From NCBI GenBank assembly GCA_900547195.1, contig URFQ01000001.1, positions 60,430-124,429 on the forward strand: a stretch of 64,000 nucleotides of DNA, in the 5' to 3' direction. The notes beneath the pieces are model-generated. The model saw nothing but the letters and a program-made list of their open reading frames with translations, did no database searches and was not told the DNA's origin. The position numbers were made by a program, and so were the translations under genes. This DNA is from an uncultured Butyricicoccus sp. (lineage in GTDB: Bacteria > Bacillota > Clostridia > Oscillospirales > Butyricicoccaceae). Numbering within the stretch: the first letter of the stretch is position 1; each line of letters opens with the position of its first letter. This document shows positions 56,657 to 64,000 of the stretch, piece by piece.

Positions 56657-56860
56657 ATGAATCGTCTTGCACTCACGCTGGTCATCATCGGCGCACTCAA
56701 CTGGGGCATCCTCAGCATCTGCGGGCTGGATCTGGTCGGCTTTTTGTTCGGTGGGCAGGGCACCGTCCTCAGCCGCATCATTTACGGCCTTGTCGGCATT
56801 GCCGGCATTTGGGCATGCAGCTTTTATTTCAAGCTGCGGAATGCATCGGATGCAGCCTGA
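56657..56860 (+). CDS. DUF378 small membrane protein
   Basis: A 67-aa protein with two hydrophobic helices and the DUF378 signature: LVIIGALNWGILSI ... LDLVGFLFGG, RIIYGLVGIAGIW. The function is unknown. AAGGGGTG precedes the ATG. It lies between divergent and convergent neighbours and is followed by a strong terminator. Confidence 0.88.
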   Translation: MNRLALTLVIIGALNWGILSICGLDLVGFLFGGQGTVLSRIIYGLVGIAGIWACSFYFKLRNASDAA

Positions 56861-56865
56861 CGCAA

Positions 56866-56897
56866 AAAGCGGATTGACCTGACGGCCAATCCGCTTT
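56866..56897. terminator. terminator between DUF378 gene and ackA
   Basis: AAAGCGGATTG pairs with CAATCCGCTTT; tails of As and Ts lie on both sides. Confidence 0.85.
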
Positions 56898-56909
56898 CTT
56901 TTTCCGAAA

Positions 56910-58118
56910 TTACTTTGCCTGTGCTTGCTTGACGAGGCGCTCGGTATCCTGTGCGATAACCAGTTCTTCGTTGGTCGGGATTACCAGAACGCGGACGCGC
57001 GCATAGTCGATGGAGATGTCCATCTGGCGGCCACGATATTTGTTCTTCTCCGGGTCGATCTTGACGCCCAGATATTCCATGTGCTCGCAAACGTCCCAGC
57101 GCACGCTGCGGTCGTTCTCACCAACGCCCGCCGTAAAGATGATGGCGTCTACGCCGCCCATCTCAGCGATATAGGAACCAATGATCTTCTTAACAGACAG
57201 GTTGAACATGTCCTTTGCCAGGGCGGCGCGGTTGTTGCCCTCGTTAATTGCGGTGTCAAGATCACGGAAGTCGGAGGAAACGCCCGAGATACCCAGCATG
57301 CCGGATTTTTTGTTCAGGATGTTGATGACCTCCGCTGCGCTCATGTTCTCGTGCTCGGACAGGAACTCGATGATCGACGGGTCAATGTTGCCGCAGCGGG
57401 TGCCCATCGGCAGGCCGTCAATCGGGGTAAAGCCCATGGACGTATCCACCGACTTGCCGCCGTCGATGGCCGCGATGGAAGAGCCGTTGCCCAGATGGCA
57501 GGTGATCAGCTTGAGGCTTTCCAGCGGACGGCCGAGCATCTCCGCGGCCTGCTGGGAAACATACTTATGGGAGGTGCCATGGAAGCCATAACGGCGGATC
57601 TTATACTTCTGGTAGTACTCGTACGGAACCGCATACATGTAGCTCTTAGAGGGCATGGATTGATGGAACGCGGTGTCGAAGACAGCGACCATCGGGACGT
57701 CGCCCATGACTTCCTTACAGGCGTTGATGCCGATGAGGTTCGGCGGGTTATGCAGCGGCGCCAGCGGAATGCATGCCTCGATCGCCTTAATGACCTTGTC
57801 GGTAATCAGGACAGAATCCGCAAAGAACTCGCCGCCGTGTACCACGCGGTGCCCAACCGCATCAATCTCAGACATGTCGGAAATCACGCCCCACTCCTTG
57901 TCGAGCAGGATATCAATGACTGCCTTGATCGCGTCGGAATGCGTGGGCATTGCAACGTCCGCCTTGTACTTCTCGTCGGTCTTGTTGCCCTGATGGGTCA
58001 GCTTGCCGTCGATGCCAATGCGCTCACACAGGCCCTTTGCCATCACGGCGTTGGTGTCCATATCAATGAGCTGGTACTTCAGCGAAGAACTGCCCGCATT
58101 GATGACCAATACTTTCAT
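56910..58118 (-). CDS. ackA: acetate kinase
   Basis: A 402-aa kinase that makes ATP and acetate from acetyl phosphate, central to fermentation. Motifs are [58 protein letters not shown] and FTAGVGEND. No pta gene is adjacent. The promoter is at 58221-58249, giving a leader of about 95 nt. Confidence 0.97.
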   Translation of the reverse strand: MKVLVINAGSSSLKYQLIDMDTNAVMAKGLCERIGIDGKLTHQGNKTDEKYKADVAMPTHSDAIKAVIDILLDKEWGVISDMSEIDAVGHRVVHGGEFFADSVLITDKVIKAIEACIPLAPLHNPPNLIGINACKEVMGDVPMVAVFDTAFHQSMPSKSYMYAVPYEYYQKYKIRRYGFHGTSHKYVSQQAAEMLGRPLESLKLITCHLGNGSSIAAIDGGKSVDTSMGFTPIDGLPMGTRCGNIDPSIIEFLSEHENMSAAEVINILNKKSGMLGISGVSSDFRDLDTAINEGNNRAALAKDMFNLSVKKIIGSYIAEMGGVDAIIFTAGVGENDRSVRWDVCEHMEYLGVKIDPEKNKYRGRQMDISIDYARVRVLVIPTNEELVIAQDTERLVKQAQAK

Positions 58119-58220
58119 TCCTCAAAACTCCCTTTTAACATTTTAGATTTTTTGCGGGATTCTGCGGATGGAATTGCAGGACGCCGCAAAAAAGAGTACA
58201 ATAACAATATACACATACAT

Positions 58221-58249
58221 ATTGTACACGAAATACCCGGTTTGCACAA
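58221..58249 (-). promoter_or_regulatory. probable ackA promoter
   Basis: Minus-strand TTGTGC (58244-58249), 17-bp spacer, TACAAT (58221-58226). Confidence 0.55.
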
Positions 58250-58278
58250 CTGATATTCACCAATTTTTCGGAGGAACC

Positions 58279-59487
58279 ATGAAAATTTGTGGGGTCGTCG
58301 CAGAATACAATCCCTTTCACAACGGCCATGCCAGGCATCTTGCGGAAACCCGCCGTCTCCTGGGTGCGGAAACCGCCATTGTCTGCGCTATGAGCGGAAA
58401 TTACGTCCAGCGCGGCAGCCTTGCTGTTTTTGAAAAATACCGGCGCGCCGAGGCCGCCGCGCGCTGCGGCGCAGACCTCGTGCTCGAGCTGCCGCTGTCT
58501 GCCTGCCTGTGGTCGGCGCCCGGCTTTGCCCGGGGCGGAATTTCCCTGCTGCATGCGCTTGGCTGCGTCACCCATCTATCATTCGGCGCGGAATGCGCCT
58601 TCCTTCCCCTGCTCCGCCGCGCTGCCGCGCTGTCCCGCGCACAAAGCCGCCGGGCTGCGGCGCTTAAACGCGGGCTGGCCGCCGGCCTATCCTATGCGGC
58701 AGCCATGCAGCAGGCCGTATGCGCGGATGATCCCGCCGCAGGAGAGCTGCTCTCCTCTCCCAACAATACGCTTGCAATTGAATACCTGTCCGCGCTGCAT
58801 GCGCTGGAAAGCGCCATCGAGCCCATTGCCATCCCGCGGGAAGGCGCCGCGCACGACTGCCATGAGGCGCAGAACGGCCTGCCGTCTGCATCGCATCTGC
58901 GCAGCCTGCTTGCCGCCGGGCAGCTTGAGGCCTGCAAGCCCCTGATGCCCGCTGCGTCCTTTGCAATACTCGAAACTGCGATGCAGGAAGGCGCCGCGCC
59001 GGTCTGGACCGAAACGCTCGACCCGGCAATGGCCGCACATCTGCGGCGGCAGCCCCCTGCCGCGCTCGCCACATATTGCGGCGGCGGCGATGGCCTGGAA
59101 AACCGTCTCGCGGATGCCATTCGCGAAAATATTTCCTTTGCGGCAATCTGCGCCGCGGCGCAAACCCGGCGCTATCCGCTTGCGCGTGTGCGCCGCGCCC
59201 TGCTGCGCGCCTGGCTGGATCTGCCGGTTTCTGTGCCGCCCGAAGCCGCATATGTACGTGTGCTTGCGATCGGCCCGCGCGGACGCGATGTGCTCCGGCG
59301 GATGAAGGAAACCTGTCCTTTGCCTGTCATTCTCAAACCAGTTGCCGAACGCCGCTTGCCGGAGGCGCTCCATCCCGCGCTCACGCGGGATACGCTCGCG
59401 GATGACCTATACGCCCTCGCCTTCCCCGCACCCACGCTGCGCGCCGGCGGAGGGCGGTTTCGCAAAACCCCTTATTGCTGTAAATAG
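58279..59487 (+). CDS. tmcAL: tRNA(Met) cytidine acetate ligase
   Basis: A 402-aa nucleotidyltransferase-fold enzyme (formerly YlbM) that activates acetate with ATP to form ac4C34 in elongator tRNA-Met. Motifs: CGVVAEYNPFHNGHARHL (HxGH), AMSGNYVQRGSLAVFEKYRRAEAA, ADLVLELPL, LSSPNNTLAIEYL and SASHLRSLL. Its use of free acetate fits the divergent neighbour ackA. GGAGG precedes the ATG at 58279. Confidence 0.94.
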   Translation: MKICGVVAEYNPFHNGHARHLAETRRLLGAETAIVCAMSGNYVQRGSLAVFEKYRRAEAAARCGADLVLELPLSACLWSAPGFARGGISLLHALGCVTHLSFGAECAFLPLLRRAAALSRAQSRRAAALKRGLAAGLSYAAAMQQAVCADDPAAGELLSSPNNTLAIEYLSALHALESAIEPIAIPREGAAHDCHEAQNGLPSASHLRSLLAAGQLEACKPLMPAASFAILETAMQEGAAPVWTETLDPAMAAHLRRQPPAALATYCGGGDGLENRLADAIRENISFAAICAAAQTRRYPLARVRRALLRAWLDLPVSVPPEAAYVRVLAIGPRGRDVLRRMKETCPLPVILKPVAERRLPEALHPALTRDTLADDLYALAFPAPTLRAGGGRFRKTPYCCK

Positions 59488-59548
59488 AACGCATCCCGCG
59501 TTTTATACCGCTTCTACAGCCCGTAAAGGTTAAAAAAGGAGGATTGCT

Positions 59549-59767
59549 ATGAATTGCCCTTACTGTGACAAAACCATGCTGCATGGCAAACTGCTGGGGG
59601 ATCAGCATCAGCTTCGCTGGCTGCCGGACAACAAAAAGATGCTATTCGGTCTGTGGGCGGCCGGAGGGCTGCGCATTGGCACCAAGCTGCCCATGCAGAA
59701 AGCGGAAACGAGTACATATTTTTGCAATTACTGCCGCAAGATGATCATCGATGTGGATAATTGCTAG
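59549..59767 (+). CDS. PF20097-like zinc ribbon protein
   Basis: A 72-aa protein with two CxxC pairs (MNCPYCDKTM and FCNYCRKMIID), forming a zinc ribbon, with a conserved LRWLPDN and GTKLP between them. The family is common in Clostridia and without known function. AAAGGAGG precedes the ATG. It is followed by ogt 25 bp later. Confidence 0.85.
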   Translation: MNCPYCDKTMLHGKLLGDQHQLRWLPDNKKMLFGLWAAGGLRIGTKLPMQKAETSTYFCNYCRKMIIDVDNC

Positions 59768-59792
59768 ACAACCAAGCAAGGAAACAGAAACA

Positions 59793-60308
59793 ATGCAATA
59801 TATTAACATTTATCGTTCTCCGTTAGGCACAATGACCCTTGCCAGCGACGGAGCAAGCCTGACTGGCCTGTGGTTTCATTGCCAGAAGTATTTTGCCGGC
59901 ACCCTTGGCCCGGAACATGAAAACAGGGATCTTCCCATTTTTGACGAGGTAAAACACTGGTTGGATCTTTATTTTCGTGGGAAGAACCCGGATTTTATGC
60001 CGCCGCTCAGCCCGGCCGGATCTTCATTCCGCTGTGCAGTATTCCAGATATTGCAAACCATACCCTACGGAACCGTGACAACCTATCGCGAAATTGCGGC
60101 AGTTCTTGCGAAACAGCAAGGGCTTCCCAGTATGTCTGCGCAAGCGGTCGGCGGCGCGGTCGGCCACAATCCGATTTCCATTCTCATCCCGTGCCACAGG
60201 GTGGTGGGGGCAAACGGCAGCCTGACCGGTTATGCCGGCGGCATTGATAAAAAGCAGAAGCTGCTGGAACTTGAAAAAGTCAATTTGGAGCATCTGCTTG
60301 TCCCGTAA
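59793..60308 (+). CDS. ogt: methylated-DNA-protein cysteine S-methyltransferase
   Basis: A 171-aa suicide repair enzyme that removes O6-methylguanine. The active site LIPCHRVVGANGSLTGYAGG is complete, with FRCAVFQILQTIPYGTVTTY before it. The N-terminal ribonuclease-like domain begins MQYINIYRSPLGTMTLAS. The ATG at 59793 fits AAGGA about 10 nt upstream better than the longer frame from 59751. Confidence 0.94.
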   Translation: MQYINIYRSPLGTMTLASDGASLTGLWFHCQKYFAGTLGPEHENRDLPIFDEVKHWLDLYFRGKNPDFMPPLSPAGSSFRCAVFQILQTIPYGTVTTYREIAAVLAKQQGLPSMSAQAVGGAVGHNPISILIPCHRVVGANGSLTGYAGGIDKKQKLLELEKVNLEHLLVP

Positions 60309-60331
60309 AAGGGCGTTGCACGGCAAAGCAA

Positions 60332-60363
60332 AAAGGGTCGCTACCCCGAGATAGCGGCCCTTT
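60332..60363. terminator. terminator between ogt and the 68-aa gene
   Basis: AAAGGGTCGCTA pairs with TAGCGGCCCTTT around an 8-nt loop. Confidence 0.8.
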
Positions 60364-60374
60364 CTGCAACGAAT

Positions 60375-60581
60375 TTAGGATTTTATGACGCTGGACAGCA
60401 GGAAAAATGCTGCAGCGGCCACGCACAGCAGCGTGCGCGCGAGCGAGCCGCGCAGCACCACCTGCCCGGCATGTTCCGGCTCGACATCCGCCCGCTTTTT
60501 GACGTACCAATGCATGCCGAGCGACAGCGCGACCACGCAGACCGCGCAGAGGGTGCCCAGCACCGAAAACACCTGTGCCAT
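60375..60581 (-). CDS. small two-helix membrane protein
   Basis: A 68-aa protein with helices at about 5-25 (VLGTLCAVCVVALSLGMHW) and 45-66 (LLCVAAAAFFLLSSV) joined by a charged loop. GGAGG precedes the ATG. It lies 14 bp after the obgE stop and is probably co-transcribed with it. No family recognised. Confidence 0.6.
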   Translation of the reverse strand: MAQVFSVLGTLCAVCVVALSLGMHWYVKKRADVEPEHAGQVVLRGSLARTLLCVAAAAFFLLSSVIKS

Positions 60582-60595
60582 GCCGTTCCTCCTGC

Positions 60596-61936
<1,341 letters not shown>

Positions 61937-61967
61937 TCAGCGTACATGTTGCCCTTTTTAGAAAACA

Positions 61968-61993
61968 AAATCCCAGACGGCTGTCTGGGATTT
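61968..61993 (-). terminator. terminator after rpmA
   Basis: AAATCCCAGAC pairs with GTCTGGGATTT, with a TTTTGTTTT tail on the minus strand. Confidence 0.9.
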
Positions 61994-62006
61994 CAAAAAC
62001 TCATAA

Positions 62007-62285
62007 TTACTGCGGGTAAACAGAGACCTTCTTACGATCCTTACCAACGCGCTCGAAACGAACCACGCCGGAAACCTTTGCAAAGAGGGTATCATCCGAG
62101 CCGCGGCCTACGTTGGTACCCGGATGGATCTTGGTGCCGCGCTGACGAACCAGGATGTTGCCAGCCGGAACAACCTGACCGTCCGCACGCTTTACGCCAA
62201 GGCGCTTTGCCTCGGAGTCACGGCCGTTCTTCGTAGAACCAACGCCCTTTTTATGAGCGAAAAACTGCAAACTAATCTTAAGCAT
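62007..62285 (-). CDS. rpmA: 50S ribosomal protein L27
   Basis: A 92-aa protein. Residues 1-9 (MLKISLQFF) form the Firmicute N-terminal extension, cut after FA by Prp to expose [20 protein letters not shown], which reaches the peptidyl transferase centre. It lies 4 bp after prp. Confidence 0.97.
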   Translation of the reverse strand: MLKISLQFFAHKKGVGSTKNGRDSEAKRLGVKRADGQVVPAGNILVRQRGTKIHPGTNVGRGSDDTLFAKVSGVVRFERVGKDRKKVSVYPQ

Positions 62286-62289
62286 CGAG

Positions 62290-62610
62290 TTACACCTCCG
62301 TAACTTGTATAAATTCGGGATAATTTTCTTGCATTTCACGATAATGCATTTGCAGGGCACACAATGCGTTTTGTCCAGCTTCCCGGACATCGTCCGATAA
62401 ATAGATGGAAATATGCGCACCTTCCTGCTCAACCACAGTGTCTAAGACCAAACCCAGCACATCATTTAAAATAATATGTGTGAGCTGGACAGCACTTGTG
62501 ATTGCCGCGCAGACGATATCTTCTCCCTCGTCGGCATAGCCGGCATGGCCAAGAATATCGACCGAGAAAATCATATCTTCCTTATCGCGGCGAAAAACGA
62601 CCTTTGTCAT
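62290..62610 (-). CDS. prp: ribosomal-processing cysteine protease Prp
   Basis: A 106-aa protease that removes the N-terminal extension of L27. The catalytic His is in [13 protein letters not shown] and Cys in [12 protein letters not shown]. The gene lies between rplU (stop adjacent to its ATG) and rpmA, its substrate gene, as in other Firmicutes. Confidence 0.94.
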   Translation of the reverse strand: MTKVVFRRDKEDMIFSVDILGHAGYADEGEDIVCAAITSAVQLTHIILNDVLGLVLDTVVEQEGAHISIYLSDDVREAGQNALCALQMHYREMQENYPEFIQVTEV

Positions 62611-62922
62611 TTACGCCTTGATCGCGCTGATCGTTACCTTGGTGTAGGGCTGGCGATGGCCCTGACGACGGCGGTAGCCCTTCTTCGGCTTCATCTTGAA
62701 GATATTGATCTTCTTCTGCTTGCCGGTCTTGTCCGCGGTAGCGGTTACGGTTGCGCCCTCAACATAGGGAGCGCCGACCTTCAGCTCTGCGCCGTCGCCG
62801 ACTGCCAGAACCTGATCGAAGGTTACGGTTGCGCCGTCCTCTACGCCAAGCTTCTCAACGTAGATTACATCGCCTTCAGATACCTTGTACTGCTTGCCAC
62901 CAGTTACCAGAATTGCATACAT
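62611..62922 (-). CDS. rplU: 50S ribosomal protein L21
   Basis: A 103-aa protein that binds 23S r[21 protein letters not shown] at the N-terminus and the rRNA-binding [19 protein letters not shown] at the C-terminus. First gene of rplU-prp-rpmA. The ATG at 62922 is preceded by AGAGGTG; the upstream frame to 62994 is leader. Confidence 0.97.
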   Translation of the reverse strand: MYAILVTGGKQYKVSEGDVIYVEKLGVEDGATVTFDQVLAVGDGAELKVGAPYVEGATVTATADKTGKQKKINIFKMKPKKGYRRRQGHRQPYTKVTISAIKA

Positions 62923-62929
62923 GTTCGGT

Positions 62930-63012
62930 AGCACCTCTCTTTCGTTTTTAGAGTCACGCTCTTGCGGGTGTTGCCACGCCTGGGCACACTTCACCTACCC
63001 TGCTTGATGCGG
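62930..63012 (-). promoter_or_regulatory. probable L21 leader RNA
   Basis: Between the promoter and rplU the transcript can form stems such as GGCGTGG with partners in CCCGCAAGAGC. L21 leaders occur at this position in Firmicutes. I identify it by position and GC-rich pairing rather than by a full consensus match. Confidence 0.4.
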
Positions 63013-63020
63013 CTTTGTTT

Positions 63021-63049
63021 AGGTTACCACAGAATTCGCGCTGTGTCAA
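63021..63049 (-). promoter_or_regulatory. promoter of rplU-prp-rpmA
   Basis: Minus-strand TTGACA (63044-63049), 17-bp spacer, TAACCT (63021-63026). Confidence 0.65.
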
Positions 63050-63074
63050 TCTATTTTTCCGAATTTCGGCGTTT

Positions 63075-63749
63075 TTACTTGGCCGGATTCTCGGTGACCT
63101 GAACGCCTTCGTCGGTGCCGACAATGATGCGCTTGCACATGTTCAGGAACAGGCCGTGCTCCAGCACGCCCAGCATGCCGCTCAGCTTGCTGTAGACATC
63201 CTCGATGTCGAAGCCGGCGCCCAAGTGCAGGTCCGCGATAAAGTTGCCGTTATCGGTCACAAAGGTCTTGCCGTCGCGCACGCGCAGCACCGGGTTCCAG
63301 CCGTACCCCGCCATCTTCGCCATAGCCTGCTTGGAGCCATACTGTGCAATCTCGACCGGCAGATGGAATGCGCCGATGTGCTCGACCAGCTTGGAGTCAT
63401 CCATGATCCAGACGACCTCGTCCGCCAGGGTCGCAACAACCTTTTCCCGGTATAGTGCGCCGCCGCCGCCCTTGATGGCGTTAAACGCAGGGTCGATCTC
63501 GTCTACGCCGTCAATCGCGAGATCGATGTGGTCAACCTCGTCGATGGTCAGCAGCGGGATGCCCAACTCGCGCGCCTGCGCCTCGGTCGCCCTGGACGTC
63601 GGAACCGCCTGCAATTTCATGCCCTTCTTGACCAGCTCGCCCACTGCATTGACTGCGTGAAACGCCGTGGAACCAGTGCCGAGGCCAAGGGTCATGCCAT
63701 CTTTTACATACTCCGCAGCCTTTTCGCCGGCAATCTTTTTCTTATCCAT
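63075..63749 (-). CDS. rpiA: ribose-5-phosphate isomerase A
   Basis: A 224-aa enzyme interconverting ribose-5-P and ribulose-5-P: MTLGLGTGSTAFHAV, LAIDGVDEIDPAFNAIKGGGGALYREK (catalytic Asp, Lys) and FVTDNGNFIADLHLG. CGGAGG precedes the ATG. It stands alone on the minus strand. Confidence 0.97.
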   Translation of the reverse strand: MDKKKIAGEKAAEYVKDGMTLGLGTGSTAFHAVNAVGELVKKGMKLQAVPTSRATEAQARELGIPLLTIDEVDHIDLAIDGVDEIDPAFNAIKGGGGALYREKVVATLADEVVWIMDDSKLVEHIGAFHLPVEIAQYGSKQAMAKMAGYGWNPVLRVRDGKTFVTDNGNFIADLHLGAGFDIEDVYSKLSGMLGVLEHGLFLNMCKRIIVGTDEGVQVTENPAK

Positions 63750-63926
63750 TCGTCATTACCTCCGAACTTATTCATGATGCGCTATGGAAATGCCGGAGCT
63801 GCCGCTCTCCCAAAACAGCCGCCCCCGGCGCAGGATTTGCTTTTTTATTATAGCATGCCGGACATGGAAAAACAAGCCGCATCGAACGGTATGCTTTCCT
63901 TATTATATTAAATATGCCCATGAAAA

Positions 63927-63951
63927 AAGCGATGCCTTTCGGCACCGCTTT
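63927..63951. terminator. terminator near the right edge
   Basis: AAAGCGATGCC pairs with GGCACCGCTTT (one G-U), with an A-run on the left. It probably belongs to a gene beyond the window. The stretch 63750-64000 shows no gene. Confidence 0.7.
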
Positions 63952-64000
63952 AGCTTGTCGAAAAAGCTCCCCGCGCCACAGCGCGTATAAAATTCTCAAA

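Overview
The window looks like the chromosome of a spore-forming, fairly high-GC member of the Clostridia, probably a gut Oscillospirales-type anaerobe. The evidence is a Gram-positive long SRP RNA, a Phe T-box, L27 with a Prp-cleaved leader, IreB, spoIIR, a BofC-like protein, PdaA and acetate kinase. No rRNA genes or taxonomic markers are present, so the genus is left open.

Positions 1 to about 26,870 hold a tandem array of three related integrative mobilizable elements next to the 3' end of guaA. I call them A (1 to ~4,320, left part outside the window), B (~4,321 to 17,523) and C (~17,524 to 26,867). All share one backbone, read from the right end: HTH repressor (+), then on the minus strand excisionase, tyrosine integrase, a MobC-like ribbon-helix-helix protein and a RepA-type AAA ATPase, then an inverted set of short iterons, a mobilization module and variable cargo. 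Each junction carries a short copy of the guaA C-terminal codons flanked by paired 11-bp-spaced arm repeats. Element B carries a GntR-regulated catabolic and transport operon: a DUF6282 hydrolase, a GalB-like PIG-L protein, a TAXI-TRAP transporter, an RraA/CHA-aldolase-like protein and an AEC carrier. Element C carries an unknown 307-aa protein beside a probable small RNA, a 132-aa unknown and a class D beta-lactamase-like lipoprotein. B is mobilized by a MobP relaxase plus MobC, C by a MobV relaxase.

The most interesting signal is repeated three times. Inside the 5' end of every repA-like gene, on the opposite strand, there is a strong promoter (17-bp spacer), then about 65 nt ending in a two-tier hairpin with an invariant CGCCAA loop, covarying stems and a T-run. 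This looks like a plasmid-style antisense RNA controlling RepA. With the inverted iterons at the repA stop codon it suggests a copy-controlled replicative stage. Element B looks crippled: its integrase lacks the 12-residue hairpin with the catalytic lysine, and its RepA Walker A reads GKY instead of GKS.

From 26,865 to 64,000 the content is ordinary chromosome: guaA, an SLH surface protein, rqcH, nif3-like/trmK, a DUF1858 protein, an amidase, cbiB-cbiET, tRNA-Cys, DUF2500, T-box-pheS-pheT, ireB, a recombination/replication cluster (dnaX-ybaB-recR-prfC), SRP RNA, pbp1A, sporulation and envelope genes (BofC-like, pdaA, an amidase, an O-antigen ligase family protein, spoIIR), aroF, ispE, a PHP phosphatase, ackA, tmcAL, ogt, obgE, rplU-prp-rpmA and rpiA.
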